A stretch of DNA of 23,442 nucleotides from Chara braunii (taxonomy: Eukaryota; Streptophyta; Charophyceae; Charales; Characeae): contig BFEA01001071.1 of NCBI GenBank assembly GCA_003427395.1, positions 195,714 through 219,155 on the forward strand, in the 5' to 3' direction. Numbering within the stretch: position 1 is the stretch's first letter; each line of letters begins with the position of its first letter. Made by a program: the position numbers and the translations under genes. A model generated the notes under the pieces. That model was not told where the DNA came from. It saw only the letters and a list, made by a program, of their open reading frames with translations, and searched no databases. This document shows positions 1 through 9,612 of this stretch, piece by piece.

Positions 1-399
1 CTACATTGGGATTGAACTGTGCACGACATTCGGAGATCAGACTTGGGTTGGACTTGGTTACCTCCTATGTCCCTCCCCCCTTTCTCTCTCGCATGTCTAT
101 GGATCTCTCCCTATGTGAGTGAGCGGAAGGGCAATCTTCCTAATGTCCTGCCCTTCCGAAGTTTCTCCCTTTCCTGTTGTTGTCCACGTGTCCTCTTGGT
201 TACTATTATTCCGCTGCGCTGTTCCCCAGCCCATGATAATGACGATGCAAATGTGTTGTTGTTGTTTTTCTCGTTGGTTTACTTGTTGCATTGTGCACAT
301 TGACATCTGGTAAATGTTGCATCTATGCTGCTGGTTGTTGCCACTTTCATCATTGCTAGATCCTAGGCTGTTAGTGCATTTCACTTTCTGATATGCTAC
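1..399. other. unassigned sequence beyond the break in element A
   Basis: I recognise nothing here. The minus-strand Pol reading of element A is convincing up to the Lys-His pair of its pre-RT motif (codons at 400-405) and then stops matching any retroelement protein. On the minus strand the sequence after the break starts TGTAGCATATC, which could be the end of another LTR that begins with TG, but no partner is visible. The rest is a T- and GTT-rich stretch on the plus strand without a credible gene. Confidence 0.4.
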
Positions 400-1243
400 A
401 TGCTTGGTTGGCCGGTTGGGTAACCCAAAGGGCTCCTGCATCAGATCAGCATACTGATCTACCACCTATTGTATCTCAGGAGGACAGGAAACAGGGGGAG
501 CATCTGTTTGCTTGACCAAAGCAATATCAAACGCTCGTGGTGGTACTGGCGTGAGAGAGCATGAAACTCCCTCGCTCTCAGGCAGTAGCAGGAAGTCTTA
601 GGGTGGTGATCAGCAGCAATCATGCATGGCTGATACACACCCTGGCTGTCTGGTAGCTCAACTCTTGGGATCTGCCAGTCGATCCTAGGGTTGACTGCCC
701 TCAACCACTGCATGGAGAACACCAAGTCAAAAGGCAGCTCAAGGAAAATGTAAAAGTTTAGACTGTGTCTAACTTTTCCAGCAGTATCGAAGGTCACAGG
801 GATACCCTTGACCTTCTCCCTGATGTTGAGCACTGCAGAGTCACCAATCCGCACCAGCAGTGGTTGTTGCAGCTGCTGAACTTTCATGCCCAGGTGCAAC
901 TTTTTAACTGCACTGGGAGACATGAAGTTCCTGGTGGCCCCACAGTCCAACAACCCAGTGATCTTGGTGCTGTTGATCAGTGGCCGAAGCATGATGAGAT
1001 CGGTCTTGCTCTTCTTCTGTTCCTTCAGATGAAGGAAGAAGGCAGCAAGGGACTGAAGCTCATCCTGCCCCGGGTCCTGATCCGGGTCAGGATCCTCATA
1101 GCAGAAGGATGCTGCCCGCGCAGTCCCCAAACCATCACTATCACACGCAGTCTCAACTGAAACAGCTGCAGATTTACCTACCTGAGTAGATGAAGGTGCA
1201 GCACTGGGGGGAACTGCAGTCCCCAGGGTCTGTTTCAGTTTTT
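400..1243 (-). pseudogene. element A pol: aspartic protease and pre-RT linker, truncated
   Basis: This pol frame lies -1 to gag and starts at the slippery site. It opens with an acidic Asp/Pro/Gln linker and continues into a retropepsin-like domain with LLDCGATRNFMS at about 950, where the usual DSGA is DCGA. A later FDLVFSMQWL corresponds to the family's FDVILGMDWL flap and C-terminal part. Near 598-602 one base appears to be missing: the reading moves frame and continues as LLLPESEG, then AFDIALVKQ. A TAG interrupts it near 469, followed by YADLMQEPFGLPNRPTKH, the typical pre-RT segment. Homology then ends abruptly. The protease would mature Gag-Pol in the virus-like particle. Catalytic Asp is present, but the gene is broken and RT is absent. 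Confidence 0.8.
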
Positions 1244-1244
1244 T
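1204..1244 (-). promoter_or_regulatory. -1 ribosomal frameshift signal at the gag/pol junction of element A
   Basis: On the minus strand the gag frame reads TCA AAA AAC TGA. This contains the canonical slippery heptamer A AAA AAC (1244-1238) with the gag stop TGA (1237-1235) directly behind it. The protease frame is exactly -1 and is open across the heptamer. An 11-nt spacer (1237-1227) is followed by a 23-nt hairpin (1226-1204) with CTGGGG pairing to CCCCAG. The heptamer type is well known from retroviral gag-pro junctions. The spacer is a little longer than the usual 5-9 nt, so the hairpin's role is inferred. Confidence 0.75.
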
Positions 1245-2849
1245 GACTGACCTGGACCTGGCATGTAAGGGCAGTCCTTCAGGAAGTGCTGGCCCTCACA
1301 CCTCAGGCAGACCCCTCTTTCCTTGCGTCTTCTCCAGACTCCCTCCTGGATCTTGAGGTCATGCCAGGGGAGTGTGGGATTGAGAGGTTCAGCTGGCATA
1401 TGGACGTCTTCGGGCAGGTTAGGGCGCTGGGAAGAGGAAGGCCGACGTCCCTTATCCTTCCCCTTGGCAGTGGCTGAGGATGTGGTGGGGGATAACTTCC
1501 TCTGCAGCTGCAGAGCTCCCAAAACAGCCTGAGTCACGGTTGCTGCAACATCTGGATCAGCAGCAGATCAAGTCCCAACTGAAGGTGCATCAGCCTGGGA
1601 ATCTGAATCTGATCTTGATGCAAATCCCACATGAGTGAAGGCTGCCTTTCCCCTCCTGCCACCTCTAGGGAAGGCACCTTTCCTCCTGTCAGAGGATGGG
1701 GCCTGGACATGGAGCTTTGCCTCCATTTCCAGGGCTGCGTGGCCAAAGCACCTCCAATCCTTATGCCCAGCGCTGTACAGTGCAACATCAAATTTCTCAA
1801 GCGCTGCCCTGCAAAAGTTGATCAGCAGATCGTCAGTAGACATGACCAACCCAGGGGTGGAGGTGAGTTGCTCAAACTCNGCAAACAAGGCCTGCAGAGT
1901 CCCACTGTACCGCTACTGTCCCAGGCGAGCAATCCTGTCAGCAGCCTTGCGGGCTCGCTCCTTGTCTACAAATCGGTCCTCCAGGGCCTGCAGAAATTTG
2001 TCCACCCCAAGCCCAAAAGCCCAGTCCTCCATGGACTGCTGCAGACTGCTGGAAGTGGAAGTGGCCCACTTCAGTGCAGGTCCTTCCAGCAGCCCCAGAA
2101 CAGTCGCCACCTTGGTCTGTTCTGCACAGACAAAGCCCCTCAAGTAGGCTCTGGTCCCAGCGGCCCAGTCCCCAACATCGGTCTTGGGGTCATCACCCCT
2201 AAACTTGTTGGGAGCAGGGATCTTGGGACCTCTGTAGTCTCCTGCAGTAACAGCAGCATAGGTGGCCTTTGTTGAGGCCTTTTGGGAATGGGATGGTGAT
2301 CGGGATAAATGTACGGAACCAGGGGGAGTAGAAGGGGGTGAAAAAGGAGGAGAGGATTTGGGTCTCAGCACAGGAAGCTGAGGGGCAATCAGCTTGGCGG
2401 CTACCAGCTGAGCAGTCAAGCTCTGAATAGAATCCAGGATCTTGGACTGTTGAGCTGACAGTTCGTCAACCCGACGCTCCAATCGCACAAAGCGGTCATC
2501 CCAGTTCGTGAATTGTGAACTGGTGATCTTGTGTTCTAGCAGGATCATCTCTGCCATGTATTTGGTGATCTGGGCACAATGATCATCTGTGAGCGCTTTG
2601 TCTAGCTGCTGCAACAGATATTCTCTTCTGGAATGATCTGTTGCAGCCTCTAGCTCAGCTGCCTCCTGCTGTTCCAACGCTGCAAGCTTGGCCTGCTGCT
2701 GCCGCAACTGTTCTTCCAACTCCTTCATCCGCTGAGTAGCAGTCAGAGGTGGAGGAGGAGGAGTGGAGGCTGAAGGCTGTTCACCTTCCACCTTCCACCT
2801 TCATCCCCACTTCCACCTATGGCTGCTGCTGAGTCCCCTGATCAGACAT
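1235..2849 (-). pseudogene. element A gag polyprotein
   Basis: One frame runs from about 2791 to the TGA at 1235. Order: Pro-rich N-terminus, a strong Glu/Gln/Leu coiled coil (first ~120 residues), an SPP-rich linker, a capsid-like segment (GPKIPAPNKFRGDDPKTD, then LLEGPALKWA and FLQALEDRFVDK), a basic linker, and a zinc knuckle near 1300. The knuckle CLRCEGQHFLKDC is CX2CX3HX4C, one residue shorter than the usual CX2CX4HX4C. In-frame stops are TAG at 1913-1915 and TGA at 1568-1570. The N at 1880 is a third codon base (GCN, Ala) and harmless. The natural ATG is probably at 2849-2847. Between it and the main frame lie a TAG and a 7-bp tandem duplication (about 2785-2800) that shifts frame. Gag would form the particle and bind RNA. 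Confidence 0.85.
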
Positions 2850-4363
2850 TTCCTTTTTCAAAATAAAACCAAAATAAAAACAGACAGCAAACAGAGTATG
2901 CAGCGATACTCAGATTCCCGGACACCCTGGAATCGCTGCAATATCTCAACACTGGAATAGGTGGGTGTATAGGCAATCAGCAGTTTGGGTTGAGAAGGTG
3001 TCTCTGGGGTCAGGTGCCAGACAGACTGTAAGTCCAGCAAAATCAGTCACACGATTTCCTTTTACTGACCCTGGACCACATTGGAATTAGTAGAATCACT
3101 CCACTACTCTTCCAGAGACCCACTAGATTTCCAGTACCCACTAGAAAACAAGTGTCATCAGTGAGAATGATGGAAGATGATTAGTACGGACAAGAGAGAT
3201 CAACCACAACAAGTGATTCAGACAGATACCCTGTATCCTGACTCAGACTCCAATTTAGACCCTGATGACTCTGGCGGCAATACCCTGGGGTATGGCGAAG
3301 TACAGTTTTCACTGTATCTAATGAAATACTGCAAATCCAACTCTGCGATTCTGTAGTATTGTCTATTTTTGGATTGCGATTCACTGGGGACTAACAGAAC
3401 TGAATTCTGACGGACAGAATTGAAGTTATGACTGACCCTATTTAGCACAGGCCATTAATAGACTCAGTGCAAAACTGGAATTCACAGTATCACTACCTTT
3501 CCAGTGCAGAATTCACAGTTTGAGCATCCCAGAATAATCGCAATGCAGTATAACAGTCACAGAACAATTTTGGATCAAAAAGAGTCAACAGAGGGTGAGA
3601 AATGAGCAGAGTGAGGTAGGGGAGAGATGGCTTTGGCTGTCATGCAATCTGCGATTTTCACTTCCAGTCATTGACAGACAGATAGACCATTATAATTCAC
3701 TAATCTACTACTATCTGGATCGCCACACATGTAGGTGCATGGAGCGGACTCACTTTCAGAGAATCTTCCAGGTGGTGATGAAGATCTGGCTATGGCAGAT
3801 GATACCCTTATCTCGCCAATTTCTTCCAGATATTCCTCCTGATAATCCCACGCACAGACGTGCTTCAAACTTGTTGATCCTCCTCAGGATCCTGTAGCGC
3901 TGCACTCCCTCAACCCCGATACACTGTATCTGGTCCTGTGGCGCCCAGTATGCCAACAACAAAATATCTCGCCACAGTGCCTGGTAGCTGCTGATGCTAA
4001 AAATAGCCCCAGATGGGGTTACTTCTTCTGGAGATTGATATATAGCATCAATCTCTGCCAGCGCTACCCAGGGATGATGCCGCTCAGGGTTCCCTAATGT
4101 CCTCATGGGTAATTCGCAGTATTACCCTCAGGGTTGGCTATGGCGAATTAGCCCTGTACTCGCCACTTCCTGACAAGCGCCCTGACAAGCTCAGTGCGCT
4201 TGCTCAGTACAACCACTGAACACTTGAATCCACCGCTGATAGTCTTCTTCCCTGCTGACTCAGTACTGGGGAAGATGAATCGCCATGAAACTCTCGCCAG
4301 TATATTGCCAGATGAAGAAGATGCCTCAGTGCGCTCAATCGCAGTGTTCCAATTCCAATCCCA
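2850..4363 (-). other. element A leader between PBS and gag
   Basis: About 1.5 kb with no credible gene. It is the untranslated leader of element A, which is long for this family. The short motif CTCGCCA (plus strand), or a form of it with one change, recurs near 3719, 3812, 3968, 4159, 4280 and 4293, and again at 4672 inside the LTR. TATGGCGAA occurs near 3294 and 4138. I see no conserved structure that would decide a packaging signal. Confidence 0.55.
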
Positions 4364-4375
4364 GCTCTGATACCA
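4364..4375 (-). promoter_or_regulatory. primer-binding site, complementary to initiator tRNA-Met
   Basis: The minus strand reads TGGTATCAGAGC two bases after the LTR end CATAACA. This is the standard plant LTR-retrotransposon PBS that pairs with the 3' end of initiator tRNA-Met to prime minus-strand DNA synthesis. It fixes the orientation of element A and the inner edge of its 5' LTR. Confidence 0.9.
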
Positions 4376-4377
4376 AC

Positions 4378-6173
4378 TGTTATGAACTTGGTTGTCTGAC
4401 GATTTTTACCGCCACTCACACACAAACAATCTCATACACGCCCATACATGCATACGAGAAGGGGGAGAGGAGACAGAGTCCACACTGCACACAGATCAGA
4501 GTAGGCAGCGGAATACATCTATGCATAGATGGGGAGAAGACACGTAGTGTTTCTCTCTCTCTGACAAACTCTTAACAACCAATCACAAGTAGAACCTCCG
4601 AGGATAACAATTGAAATTGCACTGATGATGAGCCAACTCAAACAATTATCGTAACAGAGTTTGTTCCAGTATCTCGCCACTCTCAGAACTCACACCCCAC
4701 TCTCTATCCTACACCCACTTAGTAGCGCCACATCAGAATGGCCTCCCAGAGGCCAGCACCAACCACCCTGATGAAGAACAGGTCCTCCGATGAAGTCTTC
4801 AGTGCCGAAGGACAACTCTGACGAAGGAACAGGCAGCTATGGCTGCCACCACCCACGAACACACAGTGTAGAGCCTCGATGTAACCCGGCAAGACGCAGA
4901 TACCCCCAGGGGTAGATGCGTTGAGGATGCCCCAACTATGGCAGACTCAGGCGGGGCCGGCTGTGGCTGCTGTCAACAGCGAGGTCTCAGGATGCCGCCT
5001 GCAGACCGTCACCGCCACCAACTTGCTTGGCTTCTCCAACGTTGCTTCGCGAGAAGTCAACTGCCCAAAAAGTCCTGAACCAATGGGCCTAACCTACCTA
5101 TCGACTACACTAGACCTAGACCGGACTGACTGACCGACCGGTACCGTTGCTGTTTCGGCCTCTCGGCCTTTACCGGACCCGGCTATAGGCTGTAGGACCG
5201 TCTATCAGCATAGGCCGCTTAGGGNCTGTCTGTCCTAGGGGTAGCNCGGGCCTGCTATACGCAGTTAGGGTAGCTGTAGGAATTCGGGTTAGTGCTGGGC
5301 CTATATTTTCCCAGAATTGCAGATATGTCCCTCACGAATTTCCTTACAGGCAGGTCTCTCGATTAGCCCTCAGCCAAACAAAATTACGAATCTAACCCTA
5401 CGGGTTAGTGTACAGCCTCGCAGTCAATCTCGACAGTCAGAATCAGCAAGTCATTGCAGCTGGCTGGAGTGGTGCTGGGTACTACAGCGCTGTTGGGAGG
5501 AAGAAGCCGGGAGCTTCCACCTTGGCTATGGTGGAGCTCTACCGGAAGGAGGAGGAGGGAGAAGGGGACCAAGGAGGAGAGTGGTGGGGTACTTACCTGG
5601 CTATGGTAGACACCATCTTCATCACCTTGTTAGGCGTTGCATATGGAAGGCCCCAGTGGGGGTAGTGCCGCATCAAGGAAGCTCACAACAGAGTCAGGCA
5701 TGGCGATTGAGTGGGCAGCGGCATAGCTGCATGGAGTTGACCTGGGGACAGAAGGGCAGCGACATAGCTGCTTTGGGTTGTCCTTTGGACAGGAGGGAGA
5801 GTCCTCAGTACTCCGCCATAGCCTTGGCCTGTATGTAGAGGAAGAGGAAGGGTGGCCATGGCTATGGTGGACCTCATGTTGTGCTTGCAGTAGAAGTGGG
5901 ATTCGGACATTGATTCTGGTTCAGCCATTCAACATTATTATTGTTATTTCTTGTTTGAATAAGAGGGGAGGAGATAAGGCGGAGGAGATTGGTTGGCGAG
6001 GAAGAAGAGCCTTGTCATAGGTCTGTGCTGGAGTACATCATCTTCTTCTTCTTTCTTACTTCTTCTTCTTCTTTCCCTCTCTCGCCTCTCAAGTTCATTC
6101 ATTTCTTTTTGCAATTGGACCACACTGTGCTTTCTGATGTTTGTATAATTCGAAATTGGTCAGGATCGTAACA
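4378..6173 (-). repeat. 5' LTR of element A
   Basis: The inner edge is set by the PBS and the outer edge by the break in element B's integrase frame. On the minus strand it begins TGTTACGATCC and ends GTTCATAACA, giving the terminal inverted repeat TGTTA/TAACA expected of LTRs. The length is 1796 bp. It holds two undetermined bases (5225, 5246), a TTC-rich stretch at 6040-6080 and no credible gene; open frames inside it on the plus strand are incidental. No clear TATA box was found. The partner 3' LTR is outside the window, so identity and age cannot be estimated. Confidence 0.85.
6040..6080. repeat. TTC-rich microsatellite within the LTR
   Basis: Imperfect runs of CTT/TTC, two blocks separated by a few bases, lying in the U3 end of the element A LTR. 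Confidence 0.75.
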
Positions 6174-7490
6174 ATATTTGCTAAATCTATCAACTATCAC
6201 CATGACTTGGCTCTTACCATGCCTACTCTTGACGCTAGCATCCATAAAATCAAGGGACACTAAATCGCCAGGCTGGTCAGGAATGGGCAAGGGTCGAAGA
6301 AGACCTAGAGGGGCACACGTAGTGGTCTTATTCCTCTGGCAAACTTTGTAACTGCGAACATACTCTATGCAGTCAGCTTTCATCCCTGGCCAAGTATATG
6401 CCTGCATCAGATTGGCTAAAGTCTTTTGCCAACCGAAATGTCCCTCTGTGTCGTGGCACTCCCTTAGGATCGCACTGCGGATCTCTTCACTATTGGGAAC
6501 GCACAGACGGTCTATTACGTTGGTCTTCTCGAACAGTAACCCCTCTGTAGTGCGGTAGTGTGGTTCAGTTTCTGGAGCCTCCTTAACTTTCTTGAGGAGG
6601 TCACCATAAATAGGGTCTTGCGCATATGCCTGTCTTACTTTCTCTTGCAAGTCTGTCCCTATATCTAGATAATGAACTATAGCTCCAAAGTAGTCTGATC
6701 TCCTACTTAGAGCATCCGCAATTACGTTATACTTGCCTTCGACCGGTTTGAGCTCAAAGTCATACGGGTATCATATTGGCCTACGTCTTTAGGTATCATA
6801 TTGGCCTACGTCTTTAGGTATCATATTGGCGTACGTCTTTAGCCACCTAAGGGTCTCGTGGTCTGAATAAACCTTGAAGTGTCTCCCAAGCAGGTAATGC
6901 TTCCAGTGCTCTAAGGCCTGCCTGAGAGCGTAGAGTTCTCTCTTATAAGTCGAGGTAGCTACCTTCTCTGAGGGCATCCTCGTTGACATGAACTCTACGG
7001 GTCTATAGCCATTTGTCGTCATCCTACTGCAACACGGCGCCTATACCATACTGACTCGTGTCCGTGGTGACAACAAATGGCAAGGACGGATCTGCTACCT
7101 TGAGGACAGGGTACTCTATCAACACGCGCTTTAACTTCTTAAGCGCGGACGTACAATCCTTGTCCCACGTCCAGATCACTTTTTTCTTCAGCAATCTGCG
7201 AAGGGGAGCGGCGATAGGAGAGAAGTTCCTCATGAACTTTCTATAATAGTTAGCTAGGCCTAAGAACGACCGCAATTTCGTCAGTGTGCAGGGCGTCGGC
7301 CAATCTCGAATCGCCGCTATCTTGTTGTCCTCATGCTTAATCCCATCTCCGTCTAAAATGTGGCCCAAGTACAAGACCTGTGTCTTGGCCCACTCGCACT
7401 TCTTCGCATTGATCTTGAAGTTAGCCTCTCTCATCTTCTCCAAAACCTGCCTCAAAGGACCCTGATGCTCTTGGAGGGTCCTACTGAACT
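6174..7490 (-). pseudogene. element B pol: RT C-terminus, RNase H, integrase N-terminal part
   Basis: The reading starts FSRTLQEHQGP (just after the RT YLDD box) and runs through the RT thumb ([21 protein letters not shown]). RNase H follows with all four acidic positions visible: TTDTSQYG, KRELYAL, YSDHETL and IADALSRR. The integrase zinc domain has HDTEGH, but the CX2C pair is degraded (YKVCQRNK, first Cys replaced by Tyr). SLDFMDA carries the first catalytic Asp, and the frame ends at VDRFSKY, after which the codons belong to element A's LTR. Breaks: CAG to TAG at about 7022, an extra A at about 7013, and a 25-bp triplication at 6768-6842. Related to element C/D but clearly a different copy. 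Confidence 0.85.
6768..6842. repeat. three tandem copies of a 25-bp unit
   Basis: Units at 6768-6792, 6793-6817 and 6818-6842. The third differs at one base (C to G at 6831). They lie in the RNase H coding part of element B. Two extra 25-bp copies add 50 bp, which is not a multiple of three and breaks the frame. Near-identity points to a recent slippage event. Confidence 0.9.
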
Positions 7491-7981
7491 TCTAGCATCT
7501 ACGCATCGGAAAAACTCCGACCTTTATAGTGCCGCCCTCGGCTTCCACCGTTGACCAAATATCATGGTCGGCCTAGGAAGTCAAGCACTTTGCACCTTAC
7601 TGGTCCTAATCCCGTCGCACGTAAGTCAACGGATCCGACGACTTAATCTCAGCCGTGATTATCAACTGCCAGTCTCGAACGCGAACGCGCACTGCGTGTG
7701 CTACTGCAGTTTCCTCACACTCATTTTCTAGCTCACGCTACTAGGCGCGGGCGCCACTCTCATAACTGTAGTCAGATGTTCGCCTAAAAACCCATGCGTG
7801 CCCTCGAAGTGCACGCCCACGCACTCTCTGATCAAATCAGAAACGCGTGGCATTCCCGGCCCCTGAGAGTTGGTTATGGTCACACAAAAATGAGACACCT
7901 GCTCAAATATCGTCGAAAACGCCCCTTCTGCGAGATGCAAAAATGTGCCCAAATACCCTTGTAAGGGTATTCGGGCCGACA
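7491..7981 (-). repeat. LTR fragment (U3 and promoter) at the 5' end of element B
   Basis: On the minus strand it begins TGTCGGCCCGAATACC at 7981, has a 9-bp perfect hairpin at 7952-7971 (AATACCCTT, loop GT), and contains a TATA box near its inner end. It joins the RT fragment of element B directly at about 7490. The TG start, the U3-like length of about 455 bp before the TATA box, and a similar layout in the LTR proposed at 11661-12651 support an LTR. No matching second copy is in the window, so this is inference. An 84-codon frame inside (7982-7728) is probably fortuitous. Confidence 0.5.
7523..7528 (-). promoter_or_regulatory. TATA box in the element B LTR fragment
   Basis: The minus strand reads CACTATAAAGG. 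The expected start site about 30 nt downstream falls almost exactly at the junction with the RT fragment. A very similar CACTATAAAG occurs in the other proposed LTR at 12178-12183. Confidence 0.5.
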
Positions 7982-7983
7982 CT

Positions 7984-8081
7984 GTAGGACCGCAACAAGA
8001 CTCTGTGGGGAGTCAACCCACCGATTGCAGGAGCTCTGTCGGAACCTAGGCGAGGTTCTGGAGGTAGGGAACTGACAGGTA
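7984..8081 (+). ncRNA. 98-nt structured segment, copy 1 (function unknown)
   Basis: An ungapped 98-nt match exists in inverted orientation at 16926-16829, with about 13-14 differences. Three hairpins can be drawn: GACTC/GAGTC (7999-8014, loop TGTGGG), CCGA/TCGG (8021-8042), and GAACCT/AGGTTC (8042-8058, loop AGGCG). In the other copy the first stem is GACCT/AGGTC (two compensating pair changes), and the third keeps pairing through G-U pairs in this orientation. The segment ends CAGGTATAT, which also looks like a splice donor; a further hairpin, ACAGGTA/TACCTGT, spans 8075-8098. I cannot assign a known RNA family. The call as an RNA is inference from the covariation. Confidence 0.4.
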
Positions 8082-8326
8082 TATCTTTCTTTACCTGTAT
8101 GACCCCACTATGCCCTTGTTTGACTACTTCCCCTTAGTTTGACTGAGTGTATGTGTGCAATCCCTTATGATTTTGCCGTCTTTCAGGATTTAATTAGACT
8201 AAATGGAAGGAATGGGTGTGAAAAACTTACGTTTCTCTTTATTTTGACTGAAAGCAGACTAAGGGATGAACTGGGGGAAGGTGGGAGGAAGGCAGTTTGC
8301 ATGCGTTTGACCAGGTCAACCAAGGA
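8082..8326. other. non-coding spacer
   Basis: Between the structured segment and the first stem-loop of the left array. I see no gene or repeat here beyond the hairpin whose 3' arm ends at 8098. Confidence 0.5.
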
Positions 8327-8529
8327 CTGGGCATTGTTTCTAAGTTGAATGGACCAGGGCTATGTTTATTGGGCTGTTTTCTGAAGGGTCAGGCATTGTT
8401 TCTAAGTTGAATGGCCTGGTTGCTGTGTTTATTTTCTGAGGGCTTGCCTGATTGGAAGGGTTTAAGTTCTTGTTTTATTCTGACGGAGGATTTTGGTCTA
8501 AGGCTAAGCATTGTTTCTAAGCTGAATGA

Positions 8530-8598
8530 CTTAGCCTGAAAACCACGCACATAAGTATGAACTAAGTATAAACAGGAAGTATTTTATCTATACTTGCA
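8530..8598 (+). repeat. 69-bp direct repeat, copy 1
   Basis: Matches 9700-9768 with only a few differences, at a constant offset of 1170 bp. It includes the right arm of the third stem-loop and a segment ending in TATCTATACTTGCA. The 1.1 kb between the copies holds an AT-rich palindrome and the MITE. Confidence 0.8.
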
Positions 8599-8921
8599 AG
8601 AACAAAACTATATCTAATTTGTGTACAAATTTGCCATAAGACACATATTCATTTTTTTGTTGGAGAAAAATATGACTCTAGGTTTGGCACGTGAACAAGT
8701 CATGGCTATACTGGGCTCGAGTCCGATAACAAAAAGACTAATTGATAGAGCATTTTTCTATGTTCTATAGAATAGACATTGTTAATAAACTATTGATCAA
8801 TCAATACAAAAGAAAAATTATTTTTCTATTTGTATTGATTTGATTATTTGACAATGATTTTTCTTGTTTTTTTAGAATCATAGAGTCTATGGTATAGAAA
8901 TAGATAAAAAAAAAAAATCTT
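8599..8921. other. AT-rich stretch with a long imperfect palindrome
   Basis: No gene. The best palindrome has arms at 8799-8818 and 8820-8840, 20 matched pairs with one bulged base. It extends outward imperfectly to about 8777-8861, where CATTGT faces ACAATG. It could be a small foldback or MITE remnant; no target duplication was found. Confidence 0.55.
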
Positions 8922-8929
8922 GTTTATTT

Positions 8930-9612
8930 CTAGGTAGCACGGCGTACGTGTACGCGGGTTGCGCGTACACGTGTACACGTATTCCTGTACGCGACATTTA
9001 CGCGCGTACACATACTCCCGTACGTGGGAATATGTGACCAAAGAAAAAAAAAAAAGTCATCGAAAAAAACTGAAAATAAAAATGTTATGCAAAATGCGAT
9101 TTCAAACAACTTTTGCCTGAGACTCATCTCGAAATTCTGTACCAAACTCGAGTTAAAAATCAAAGACACAAAAAACAAATAAATTAAAACCATAAAAAAA
9201 AAACTGGGAAAAAAACACATAAAAATAAAAACAAACTTCTCTAACAAATATACGTTATGAAGAAACATGATAAAAACAACTTTTGCCTGGGAGTCATCCC
9301 CGAATTCCCTACCAAACTCGAGTAAGAAATTAAAAACTAAAAAAAAGGTAATATTATCATAATAATTAAAAAACTATTTAAAAATATTTTTTTAATTTGT
9401 TAAGGTTTTTAATCTTTTAATTGAGCTTGGTTTGGAATTCGGGTATGACTCCAAGGGAAATGTTGTTTGTACCATTATTCTGCACAACATACTTTTTTTT
9501 CAGATTTTTTTTTTTTTTTTTTCCCATACGCGTACGCGCGATTTTGGGTTCGTACGCGTATGACGGAATATGTACGCGTACGCACTACGTACGCGTACGG
9601 GGTGCTACCCAG
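8930..9612. mobile_element. MITE with 8-bp target-site duplication (hAT-like)
   Basis: A 683-bp element flanked on both sides by GTTTATTT (8922-8929 and 9613-9620), a perfect 8-bp duplication. Ends are inverted repeats: CTAGGTAGCAC on the left and CTGGGTAGCAC read inward from the right. The inverted similarity continues for roughly 200 bp per side: a block rich in CGTACG/TACGCG palindromes, an A-rich run, then a segment with GAGTCAT and ACCAAACTCGAG. That inner segment is duplicated on the left side (about 9105-9165 and 9276-9330) and present once inverted on the right (9420-9467). There is no transposase. An 8-bp duplication is the hallmark of hAT transposons; the termini are not the commonest hAT form, so the superfamily is tentative. 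Confidence 0.8.

Larger units (their letters stand above)
400..6173 (-). mobile_element. element A: degenerate Ty3/Gypsy LTR retrotransposon (5' part)
   Basis: Reading the minus strand 5' to 3', the order is LTR (6173-4378), PBS (4375-4364), long leader, gag (2849-1235), -1 frameshift signal, then protease and the pre-RT part of pol, which breaks off at about 400. RT, RNase H, integrase and the 3' LTR are not in the window. The element sits inside the integrase gene of element B. Gag carries two in-frame stops and a 7-bp duplication at its start. Pol carries a one-base deletion and a stop. It cannot be autonomous. Confidence 0.85.
6174..7981 (-). mobile_element. element B: truncated Ty3/Gypsy element interrupted by element A
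   Basis: Minus-strand order: LTR-like segment with TATA box (7981-about 7491), RT C-terminal half, RNase H, and integrase N-terminus up to 6174, where element A's LTR begins in mid-codon context. Gag, protease and the N-terminal half of RT are missing between the LTR fragment and the RT fragment, which suggests a large internal deletion. The remainder of the integrase should lie beyond the far end of element A, outside this window. Confidence 0.8.

Noticed and set aside
97-399. The C-terminal part of the minus-strand frame that contains the pre-RT motif of element A
   Set aside because: After the Lys-His the sequence becomes low-complexity Gln/Asn-rich and no longer matches any RT.
1631-2275. 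A 214-codon plus-strand frame opposite gag
   Set aside because: Antisense shadow of the gag coding sequence; the protein has no recognisable features.
5317-5838. A 173-codon plus-strand frame in the element A LTR
   Set aside because: Lies wholly within the LTR, is antisense to the element and has no domain; likely chance.
7728-7982. An 84-codon minus-strand frame
   Set aside because: Begins at the LTR edge, lies in the proposed U3 and resembles no known protein.
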